Shown: positions 1 through 4,548 of the stretch, in pieces
How positions within the stretch are numbered: the stretch's first letter is position 1
Layout: each line of letters starts with the position of its first letter
Made by a program: the position numbers and the translations under genes
The notes under the pieces: model-generated
The model's input: only the letters and a program-made list of their open reading frames with translations
Databases searched by the model: none
What the model was told of the DNA's origin: nothing
Source of the DNA: Chloroflexota bacterium
GTDB lineage: Bacteria > Chloroflexota > Anaerolineae > Promineifilales > Promineifilaceae
Reading direction: 5' to 3'
Assembly (NCBI GenBank): GCA_008501785.1
Contig: QQUD01001044.1
Coordinates: 1-5,228 of the forward strand
DNA: 5,228 bases

Positions 1-169
1 AAAATTGTTTACGCCATTTACCCGGCTGCATCAAGCACGCGCCGAGGGACATGGATTGGGACTATCGATTGTGCAGCGCATTGTGGAAAAATTGGATGGT
101 CAGGTTGGTGTAGAAAGCAAGGTTGGAGATGGGGCTACCTTTTACTTTACGCTGCCGTCTGCTGAGTAG
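1..169 (+). CDS. C-terminal end of a sensor histidine kinase (partial, 5' end outside window)
   Basis: The open frame enters from the left edge (first whole codon at 2) and stops with TAG at 167-169, giving 55 residues. They match the end of a HATPase_c catalytic domain. LFTPFTRL (residues 2-9) resembles the F box. GHGLGLSIV (16-24) is the G2 glycine-rich ATP-lid box. A GVES-x-VGDGATFYFTLP segment (36-52) is the usual last beta strands, and the protein ends three residues later, as in many kinases. By family knowledge such a protein autophosphorylates a histidine and passes phosphate to a response regulator. The sensor and dimerisation domains are outside the window, so the stimulus is unknown. 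The 3' end overlaps the convergent metallophosphoesterase gene by 23 bp, leaving no room for a terminator between them. A hybrid kinase is unlikely because no receiver domain follows. Confidence 0.9.
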   Translation, partial: KLFTPFTRLHQARAEGHGLGLSIVQRIVEKLDGQVGVESKVGDGATFYFTLPSAE

Positions 170-1001
170 TTAATGTAAAAATTGTGACTTCTGGTCGCGC
201 ATTAAACCGCACTGACATGAGGCTGCCTAGACCGCGATTGATGTAGAGAAAACGGCCGTCTTCCAAATCAAACACCCCAGACGTATACAATTTATTTCGT
301 ACCGGCAGCATGGGCGGCGGCAAAAACGGTGGCTTCACCTGCCCGCCATGTGTGTGACCCGACAAAATCCAGCCCTGATACCCGTTCCACACTGGCTGAT
401 CAACGACATCGGGATTGTGGCAGAGCATGATGGTGGGGTGGGTGGGGTCGAGAACGGCCGTTATCGCCTCCGGTGCATAGTTCGTCCCCCAAAAATCATC
501 AATCCCGGCAAAGTTGAGGCCAGCAAACGATCTGACTTCATTGCGCAAAACAGGTATCCCCACATCAGAAACGCGCTTGATCAATTCGTCTGCGACCTCA
601 CTTTGCTGCCACCCATGCCCATAATCGTGATTGCCTAACACAGCGGCGGTTCCCAATTGCCCCAGAGGTGCGTGCTGCATGACTTGGCTTAGTTGTAGCA
701 ACTGTTCGCCTGTTTGATAAGAAATGAAGTCACCGGTGTACACGACAAAATCCGGTGACAGTTCCTTTACCCGTCTCAATTGTTTGCTCAGAAAATCTGA
801 GTCGATTTCGCTGCCAATATGAATATCGCTGATCTGAACCACTGTTTTTCCTTCAAGTTTCGCTGGCAAATTGCGAATTGGCAGTACTCGTTTTTCGAAT
901 TTCACCCAATAAGGCTCTATGCGAAATGTATAATATCCAGTGAAGGCGGTAACGGCCGTTACGCCCAAAAATCCTTGTAAAAATTGTCGCCGTGTTATCA
1001 T
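147..1001 (-). CDS. Tat-exported metallophosphoesterase, YkuE/YaeI-like
   Basis: This 284-residue protein is a calcineurin-like phosphoesterase of the length usual for YkuE/YaeI proteins. The N-terminus carries a twin-arginine motif, TRRQFLQ (3-9), then a hydrophobic stretch (about 10-26), so Tat export or membrane anchoring is expected. The dinuclear-metal motifs are all present in order: SDIH (D59, H61), GDF (D91), GNHD (N124, H125), CHNPD (H195) and GHTHGGQ (H216, H218). Members hydrolyse phosphomono- or diesters outside the cytoplasm; B. subtilis YkuE is Tat-exported and wall-associated. The substrate here is not readable. The ATG at 999-1001 is chosen because the Tat signal starts directly after it, but no clear Shine-Dalgarno precedes it. 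A TATAAA-like -10 lies on the minus strand at 1040-1045 without a matching -35. Three copies of the ACGGCCGT palindrome lie inside, one within the signal peptide. The gene is divergent from the small membrane gene at 1131. Confidence 0.93.
   Translation of the reverse strand: MITRRQFLQGFLGVTAVTAFTGYYTFRIEPYWVKFEKRVLPIRNLPAKLEGKTVVQISDIHIGSEIDSDFLSKQLRRVKELSPDFVVYTGDFISYQTGEQLLQLSQVMQHAPLGQLGTAAVLGNHDYGHGWQQSEVADELIKRVSDVGIPVLRNEVRSFAGLNFAGIDDFWGTNYAPEAITAVLDPTHPTIMLCHNPDVVDQPVWNGYQGWILSGHTHGGQVKPPFLPPPMLPVRNKLYTSGVFDLEDGRFLYINRGLGSLMSVRFNARPEVTIFTLTTQQTAA
252..259. repeat. Iterated palindrome copy 1 (ACGGCCGT)
   Basis: The sequence is AACGGCCGTC over 251-260. The dyad extends over 248-263 with a single A/C mismatch. 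It lies in the metallophosphoesterase and is read as Asp-Gly-Arg. Confidence 0.85.
453..462. repeat. Iterated palindrome copy 2 (AACGGCCGTT)
   Basis: Full 10-bp palindrome inside the metallophosphoesterase, read as Thr-Ala-Val. A G-rich tract on the plus strand (432-447) ends 5 bp before it. Confidence 0.88.
949..962. repeat. Iterated palindrome copy 3, extended to 14 bp
   Basis: GTAACGGCCGTTAC is a perfect 14-bp palindrome around the 10-bp core at 951-960. It encodes Val-Thr-Ala-Val-Thr in the hydrophobic part of the Tat signal peptide of the metallophosphoesterase. Confidence 0.88.
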
Positions 1002-1070
1002 GCTGCTATTTTATGGAAGTTAGCTGCAAATTGAAATAGTTTATATCGCAACCTCCAGGCACCTGAGTGC

Positions 1071-1098
1071 TTGACAACCAAATGTGACAGAATATCAG
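1071..1098 (+). promoter_or_regulatory. Candidate sigma70-type promoter for the small membrane gene
   Basis: A perfect -35 hexamer TTGACA (1071-1076) is followed after 16 bp by TATCAG (1093-1098), which matches 4 of 6 positions of the -10 consensus. Transcription would begin near 1105, giving a leader of about 26 nt before the ATG at 1131. The same frame could formally start at the TTG of this box, giving 68 residues. Its identity with a consensus -35 is a reason to prefer the shorter protein. The weak -10 keeps confidence low. Confidence 0.4.
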
Positions 1099-1130
1099 TT
1101 ATCTTACGCGTATCGGGGAATGGCGCTGTG

Positions 1131-1277
1131 ATGGCAAACATACCACAGTGGGAGATGATCCAATCATTATTGATGCTGTTTTTAGCAATTAGTGGCGCAT
1201 ACTTGTATTTTCTGCCGTACCTGACAAAAAAGAAGCGTCAGCAGCGACGAAAACCGGCATCTGAAACGATTGGCTAG
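1131..1277 (+). CDS. Small single-pass membrane protein, 48 residues, function unknown
   Basis: ATG at 1131 opens a 48-residue frame ending with TAG at 1275-1277. I do not recognise a family. The protein has a short N-terminus (MANIPQWEM), one hydrophobic helix at about 10-31, then a strongly basic tail starting TKKKRQQRRK. The positive-inside rule predicts N-out/C-in topology with the tail on the cytoplasmic side. A purine-rich GGGGAA (1115-1120) lies 10 nt before the ATG, a slightly long Shine-Dalgarno spacing. An in-frame GTG sits directly before the ATG at 1128. An upstream TTG at 1071 is in frame, but it is the -35 box and adds a segment without hydrophobic or signal character. The gene is divergent from the metallophosphoesterase and convergent with the hydrolase, 42 bp away. 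The patterned hydrophobic-then-basic composition makes a chance frame less likely, but no homology can be shown from sequence alone. Confidence 0.55.
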   Translation: MANIPQWEMIQSLLMLFLAISGAYLYFLPYLTKKKRQQRRKPASETIG

Positions 1278-1319
1278 AATCGCGACATCAAGACAGCGTG
1301 ACTTATGAAATCCCCATCC

Positions 1320-3353
1320 TTAAATCAAGTCTCGGGGGATGGTAAAGTCCCAGCTTTTGATAAAGACACGGGTATTTCCTTCAAACCCTTCTAACCTACA
1401 GGTAATATAGAAGTTTTCGGCATCAGATGTTAACTTGCTGTCGGTGTCAATGCGAATATGCCATTCATCTCGCTCGTACACCAGCGTGTGCTGCACCCGG
1501 TTCTCAATCGAGAGTGGATCGCCGTCGTGGATGGTGAGGGTTTCGTGACTGGTGTTAGAGGTAGTCATGTCGGTGTCTGTAAATCGAATACGGCCGTTAT
1601 CCTTCTGCAACACCATCTCATTCACCTCATTTACTAAATCGCGCCGCGTGAACTGCTGTCGTGACTCGGGTCGCAGCGTCTCAATGGCTAGTGGTTGTGC
1701 TACCTCGGCGGGTGCAAACGGCCGTAACTCAGCATCAGCAGCCTGCGGTGGTCGCACCGGCAAGCGTAACTGACATCCTACCCCAGTAAACAGTTGCAGT
1801 GTCACCGGCTGCGGCGATGGCCAGGCGTGGCGGAAATTGGTGGGCGAGACGCCGACCCGCCAGCGGTGTCCGGCAGGCAGTTGGGTTGCCATCACATTCA
1901 AGCGCACAGTCACGGTATATTGTTTGCCCGGTTCCAGTGGTGTGGGCGTTTCGTCGCTGTTCCGGTGCGTCAAATTGAGCAGCCCCCAGCTTACCAACGT
2001 CGATGCACCATCAGGAGCTACATCACACAGCCGCACCGACACAAGCGCCAGCGGCTTGTCCGATGCCAGTGTCAGATCAACTTCGGGATACCCCAAAATT
2101 TCCACCGGAACTGTCAGCGGCGCACTCGAAAAAGTGAGCGATTGACCATCGTCTGACCGTTGATCGCCAGCCGGTTCACCAGGAACGCCCATACAGAACC
2201 ATTCGCGACTGCCTAGTCCGTGATTTTGTTGGCCGATAATGGAGAGGGTGGTGGGGGAAACGGCCGTTTTCCCCAACCAGTTTGCCACCCCATCACTGTT
2301 TAAAAAATATGTCTCTTTATTAACAGAAGATGGTGGCCATGAAGATTCCGCCACCCAGCGTCCGGGCCGCGTTTCGTAAAACGGTGCGGGTCGCATCGCT
2401 TCCGGCATCCAGCAGCGCAGCATTGGTTCATCTTCAATACCCGTGTCCACGCCTTTCAGCCACCGATCCCACCAGCGCAAGCTTTCTTGCAAAAAGCCAA
2501 TGGCTGGACCCGGCACACCTGTCTCCGGAAAGTTGTGCGACCAGGGGCCAATGATCCCCTTGCGCGGTCCTGATAATCCGGCAAGCAGGCGTGGAATCGA
2601 ATTGTTGTACCCATCGGACCAGCCGCCAACGGCGTAAACAGGGATGTCGATGGCGCTGTAATCTTCGCTGACCGAGCCATGCTTCCAGTAGGCGTCTTTG
2701 TGCTGGTGTTTGAGCCATGCTTCAATAAACGGGGGTGTCTTTTCCATGCGTTCAAGCCACATCTTGCGCCAGCACTCGCCAACAAAGCGTGGGTCAGGCG
2801 GGGCTGCATTGGCGGCAAACATGACCGCTGCCCAGGACAGCATTTGCGAGGTAAGCAGGCAGCCACCCATGTAATGCACATCGTCATTGTAGCGGTCATC
2901 AGTAAAGTGCATGGCGATAATGGCTTTTAACTGGGGAGGGCGACGAGCCGCAATTTGCAGCGCATTAAAACCGCCCCACGACTTACCAAAAATGCCAACG
3001 CTGCCACTACACCAAGATTGTGCGGCAATCCATGCCAGGACCTCCAGCGCATCATCCTGCTCTTGCTGCAAATATTCATCTAACAAAATCCCATCAGAAT
3101 CGCCGCAGCCGCGCATATCGACCCGAATCGAGGCGTAACCGTGTCCGGCAAAGTAAGGGTGGCGCAGGGCATCGCGAACGGCCGTTCCATCACTTTTCCG
3201 ATACGGCAAATATTCCAGCAAGGCCGGAACTGGATGCACATCTGCATCTTCCGGCAGCCAAATCCGTGCCGCCAGCCGCACCCCATCTGCCAGCGGAATC
3301 CAGCAGTTCTCAATTTCACAAACACGATGGGGAAAATTAGTTTTGATATGCAT
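1320..3353 (-). CDS. CocE/NonD family alpha/beta hydrolase (peptidase S15/X-Pro dipeptidyl-peptidase-like)
   Basis: From the ATG at 3351-3353 the protein has 677 residues. An alpha/beta-hydrolase domain fills the first 290 or so: a YLPYRK segment (48-53) whose Tyr51 is the likely oxyanion tyrosine, RGCGDSDG (81-88), the nucleophile elbow GKSWGG (Ser125), Asp246 in GGWSDGY and His272 in GPWSHN. Spacing and order agree with the cocaine esterase CocE triad. WWDRWLKG (293-300) leads to a beta-rich jelly-roll (PepX_C-like) to about 536. A further region of about 140 residues then ends in WDFTIPRDLI, an ending I associate with the roughly 670-residue members of this family. There is no signal peptide, so it is probably cytoplasmic. 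Such enzymes cleave esters or amides such as X-Pro peptides or beta-lactam esters; the substrate is not predictable here. An in-frame ATG at 3383 is rejected as start because it lies inside a heptanucleotide repeat, whereas 3353 has a GGAGG Shine-Dalgarno. Four ACGGCCGT copies lie inside. Confidence 0.93.
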   Translation of the reverse strand: MHIKTNFPHRVCEIENCWIPLADGVRLAARIWLPEDADVHPVPALLEYLPYRKSDGTAVRDALRHPYFAGHGYASIRVDMRGCGDSDGILLDEYLQQEQDDALEVLAWIAAQSWCSGSVGIFGKSWGGFNALQIAARRPPQLKAIIAMHFTDDRYNDDVHYMGGCLLTSQMLSWAAVMFAANAAPPDPRFVGECWRKMWLERMEKTPPFIEAWLKHQHKDAYWKHGSVSEDYSAIDIPVYAVGGWSDGYNNSIPRLLAGLSGPRKGIIGPWSHNFPETGVPGPAIGFLQESLRWWDRWLKGVDTGIEDEPMLRCWMPEAMRPAPFYETRPGRWVAESSWPPSSVNKETYFLNSDGVANWLGKTAVSPTTLSIIGQQNHGLGSREWFCMGVPGEPAGDQRSDDGQSLTFSSAPLTVPVEILGYPEVDLTLASDKPLALVSVRLCDVAPDGASTLVSWGLLNLTHRNSDETPTPLEPGKQYTVTVRLNVMATQLPAGHRWRVGVSPTNFRHAWPSPQPVTLQLFTGVGCQLRLPVRPPQAADAELRPFAPAEVAQPLAIETLRPESRQQFTRRDLVNEVNEMVLQKDNGRIRFTDTDMTTSNTSHETLTIHDGDPLSIENRVQHTLVYERDEWHIRIDTDSKLTSDAENFYITCRLEGFEGNTRVFIKSWDFTIPRDLI
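1590..1597. repeat. Iterated palindrome copy 4 (ACGGCCGT)
   Basis: The 8-bp core is intact, with flanks TACGGCCGTT, so one outer position deviates. It lies in the 3' part of the hydrolase gene and is read as Asn-Gly-Arg. Confidence 0.8.
1718..1725. repeat. Iterated palindrome copy 5 (ACGGCCGT)
   Basis: The 8-bp core is intact, with flanks AACGGCCGTA. It lies in the hydrolase gene and is read in the third phase as Leu-Arg-Pro (TTA CGG CCG). It is the only copy in this phase. Confidence 0.8.
2252..2275. repeat. Iterated palindrome copy 6, extended to a 24-bp inverted repeat
   Basis: The arms TGGGGGAAACGG and CCGTTTTCCCCA pair over 12 bp with a single G·T at 2257/2270. The 10-bp core is at 2259-2268. 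It lies in the hydrolase gene and is read as Gly-Lys-Thr-Ala-Val-Ser in the jelly-roll region. It is the most extended copy in the window. Confidence 0.88.
3176..3187. repeat. Iterated palindrome copy 7, extended to 12 bp
   Basis: GAACGGCCGTTC is a perfect 12-bp palindrome in the 5' part of the hydrolase gene, read as Gly-Thr-Ala-Val-Arg. It follows the conserved YRK segment of the hydrolase. Confidence 0.88.
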
Positions 3354-3359
3354 GTTTAG

Positions 3360-3364
3360 CCTCC
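3360..3364 (-). promoter_or_regulatory. Shine-Dalgarno fixing the hydrolase start
   Basis: The minus strand reads GGAGG CTAAAC ATG, a full consensus site with a 6-nt spacer. It decides for the start at 3353 over the in-frame ATG at 3383, whose upstream region is repeat DNA with no such site. Confidence 0.8.
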
Positions 3365-3369
3365 AAAAT

Positions 3370-3390
3370 GGTGCAAGGTGCATGGTGCAA
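3370..3390. repeat. Tandem heptanucleotide repeat, GGTGCAW x3
   Basis: Three adjacent 7-bp units read GGTGCAA, GGTGCAT, GGTGCAA on the plus strand. They lie directly upstream of the hydrolase Shine-Dalgarno, in what would be its 5' leader. The word GGTGCAA recurs in the arms of the inverted repeat at 4382-4416. Confidence 0.75.
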
Positions 3391-3418
3391 GTAAAGAGTG
3401 GTTCGCAGGTATCCTTTG

Positions 3419-3439
3419 CCCCTTTCCCCTTTCCCCTTT
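3419..3439. repeat. Tandem heptanucleotide repeat, CCCCTTT x3
   Basis: Three perfect adjacent copies of a 7-bp unit; on the minus strand AAAGGGG x3. A degenerate TCCTTTG lies immediately upstream. It is in the same 140-bp intergenic region as the GGTGCAW array, and the two arrays have the same unit length and copy number. Confidence 0.8.
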
Positions 3440-3452
3440 CTTCAATGGTGGA

Positions 3453-3491
3453 TGAGAAACGGCCGTTTTCAACTTATTTTCTCGTTTCTCA
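3453..3491 (-). repeat. Inverted repeat just downstream of the acetyltransferase stop
   Basis: TGAGAAACG (3453-3461) and CGTTTCTCA (3483-3491) form a perfect 9-bp stem with a 21-nt loop. It begins 3 bp after the acetyltransferase stop codon. No T-run follows it on the minus strand, so it is not a standard intrinsic terminator; it could be a weak 3' stem-loop of the VOC-GNAT message. Its left arm shares bases with palindrome copy 8, so the two structures exclude each other. Confidence 0.4.
3457..3468. repeat. Iterated palindrome copy 8, intergenic, extended to 12 bp
   Basis: AAACGGCCGTTT is the only copy outside a gene. It lies 26 bp downstream of the acetyltransferase stop and about 100 bp upstream of the hydrolase start. 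It overlaps one arm of the larger inverted repeat 3453-3491. Confidence 0.88.
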
Positions 3492-3493
3492 CA

Positions 3494-3997
3494 TTAGCTA
3501 AAGAGCATGATTTCTTCATCATCACCGGGAAGCGTGATCATGCGGTCAAACGTCAGGCCAATCTTTTTCAGAACCTTGATTGAGCCAGCATTGTCAGATG
3601 CCGTGATGCCGACGATGCGATCCAACTCTAGCGTATCTTTGCCGTATGTCATTATCGCTGCTGCCGATTCCACCGCATACCCTTTGGACCAAAAATCGGG
3701 CATGAATGCATAACCGACATCCACATCATCCAGCGAGTCCCGGTTTACCAGTCCGCACATGCCAATGGGCGTGTGTGACACTTTTAGCTCAACTAAATAA
3801 AGGCCAAATCCATTTTGTTCATAGCTGGCAGCAGGGCCTTCCAAAATATAATGTTTGGCATCTTCGAGGTTACGAACCCCTTTGTCACCAATGTTTTTGA
3901 TGAATGCAGGCTCGTTAAGCAACGCCAACATAAATTTGGCATCACTCGTGGACATTTCGCGTAAGCGCAAGCGTTCAGTTTCAAGGACAATTTTCAT
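3494..3997 (-). CDS. GNAT family N-acetyltransferase, RimJ/RimL-type
   Basis: The protein has 167 residues, a normal length for this group. It opens with ETERLRLRE (6-14), the hallmark first strand of RimJ/RimL-like acetyltransferases. A central strand with PIGMCGLVNRD (77-87) leads to the acetyl-CoA pyrophosphate-binding region FWSKGYAVE (102-110, compare the usual WGKGYATE). The distal ASDNAGSIKVLKKIGL segment is the conserved Asn-Ser-Leu-Gly-Leu helix. It should transfer acetyl from acetyl-CoA to an amine, either a protein N-terminus or a small molecule; the acceptor cannot be told. A TTG at 3998-4000 is in frame but directly precedes the ATG at 3995-3997, and the ATG is preferred. The start overlaps the end of the VOC gene by 17 bp, pointing to translational coupling. 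No strong Shine-Dalgarno is seen (GGGTGG close to the start). An inverted repeat follows the stop. Confidence 0.9.
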   Translation of the reverse strand: MKIVLETERLRLREMSTSDAKFMLALLNEPAFIKNIGDKGVRNLEDAKHYILEGPAASYEQNGFGLYLVELKVSHTPIGMCGLVNRDSLDDVDVGYAFMPDFWSKGYAVESAAAIMTYGKDTLELDRIVGITASDNAGSIKVLKKIGLTFDRMITLPGDDEEIMLFS

Positions 3998-4364
3998 CAA
4001 CCACCCAAAATGGATTTCCTTCTAAATCGTGGAAGCCACCGAACCAAAATCCACCCTTTTCATCAAAAGAAGGGCCAAAGGTGACGCTTCCACCTTTTTC
4101 TTGTAAATAGGCAAAAAATATTTTCACATCTGAGACTTCAAATTGCAATACGACTGTGTTGTTGCTGCGGTCTTGAGGCGTAATGCCCATCTCTTTTGCA
4201 TCAGCTATGCCTATACGAACACCCTCGTCGTTCTCAAGATTGACATAATGATAATCCTCTTCTGCCAATAAGGTGACTTTGAAGCCTAACACATCTTGAT
4301 ACCAGGCCTTCATCGCTTGAAAATCTTCAGCAAAAATAACCGATTCGCGTGGAGAAATTTTCAT
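3981..4364 (-). CDS. VOC (glyoxalase/bleomycin-resistance/dioxygenase) superfamily protein
   Basis: The 127-residue protein has two beta-alpha-beta-beta-beta modules, as expected for a single VOC subunit that dimerises. The first has AMKAWYQDVLGFKV (about 17-30), the typical helix-turn of the family. The second has the NPFWVVDE ending, whose Glu is often the last metal ligand. A histidine or glutamine ligand is not obvious in the first strand (SVIFAED), so metal binding is uncertain. Possible roles include glyoxalase-like lyase, antibiotic binding or an uncharacterised VOC function; the sequence does not choose. The ATG at 4362-4364 has a GAGGG Shine-Dalgarno 6 nt upstream. Its last 17 bp overlap the acetyltransferase start, so the two are probably cotranscribed. 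The pairing could suggest joint handling of a small toxic amine, but that is inference. Confidence 0.9.
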   Translation of the reverse strand: MKISPRESVIFAEDFQAMKAWYQDVLGFKVTLLAEEDYHYVNLENDEGVRIGIADAKEMGITPQDRSNNTVVLQFEVSDVKIFFAYLQEKGGSVTFGPSFDEKGGFWFGGFHDLEGNPFWVVDENCP

Positions 4365-4377
4365 TAGAGTCCCTCTA
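4365..4377 (-). promoter_or_regulatory. Shine-Dalgarno of the VOC gene inside a small hairpin
   Basis: The minus strand reads GAGGG (4371-4375) then ACTCTA and the ATG. The same bases form an inverted repeat: TAGAG (4365-4369) pairs with CTCTA (4373-4377) across a 3-nt loop. The stem partly covers the Shine-Dalgarno and abuts the start codon. A 5-bp stem is weak, so regulation is only a possibility. Confidence 0.5.
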
Positions 4378-4381
4378 CTTT

Positions 4382-4416
4382 TAGGTGCAACGTACTTCTG
4401 AAGTGCGTTGCACCTA
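4382..4416. repeat. 35-bp near-perfect inverted repeat (extragenic palindrome)
   Basis: Arms beginning TAGGTGCAACG and ending CGTTGCACCTA pair over 16 bp with a 3-nt loop (CTG) and one G·T pair (4393/4405). It lies 18 bp upstream of the VOC start codon, probably in its leader. No T-run follows on either strand, so a standard rho-independent terminator is not supported. It could be an extragenic palindromic element, an mRNA 5' stem-loop or a protein-binding dyad. The GGTGCAA word also makes up the tandem array at 3370-3390. Confidence 0.85.
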
Positions 4417-4422
4417 TCAATG

Positions 4423-4449
4423 ATGATACAGGTAATGTTCGGTTGTTAA
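4423..4449 (-). promoter_or_regulatory. Weak candidate promoter for the VOC-GNAT operon
   Basis: On the minus strand TTAACA (4444-4449, 5 of 6 to the -35 consensus) is followed after 15 bp by TATCAT (4423-4428, 5 of 6 to the -10). The 15-bp spacer is short. If used, transcription would start at about the edge of the 35-bp inverted repeat, putting that hairpin at the 5' end of the message. Confidence 0.25.
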
Positions 4450-4462
4450 AAACCATTTTAAC
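4445..4462. repeat. AT-rich dyad GTTAAAA-ACCA-TTTTAAC
   Basis: A perfect 7-bp inverted repeat with a 4-nt spacer upstream of the VOC gene, overlapping the candidate -35 box. It is operator-like in size and position. AT-rich dyads of this length also occur by chance, so confidence in a function is low. Confidence 0.4.
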
Positions 4463-4548
4463 CCAATTTGTGCGGCTAATGCTTTTGATGGCGAGTCAAA
4501 AATAAAAATGGTAATCAAACGAACCCAATGTTGACGGGGAGTCTGTTT

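Noticed and set aside
1056..1071. Small dyad GGCAC-CTGA-GTGCT next to the -35 box
   Set aside because: Only about 5-6 pairs including a wobble, which is within chance for this length of sequence.
1310..1340. Possible terminator between the small membrane gene and the hydrolase (ATCCCC...GGGGAT)
   Set aside because: The stem is only 6 bp with a 19-nt loop, no T-run follows on either strand, and it overlaps the hydrolase coding end.
1837..2156. Long plus-strand frames opposite the hydrolase gene
   Set aside because: Their translations have no domain features, and they lie antisense to a well-supported gene with intact catalytic motifs.
2434..2899. Additional minus-strand frames within the hydrolase gene
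   Set aside because: They are out-of-frame shadows with skewed composition, and the hydrolase frame across them carries conserved residues including Asp246 and His272.
3354..3383. Ten-residue N-terminal extension of the hydrolase from the ATG at 3383
   Set aside because: The added codons are translated heptanucleotide repeat plus the GGAGG region. The internal ATG at 3353 has a consensus Shine-Dalgarno.
4491..4548. T-rich stretch after the TPR stop as a terminator
   Set aside because: TTTTTATTTTT on the minus strand is present, but I find no stable GC-rich stem directly before it.
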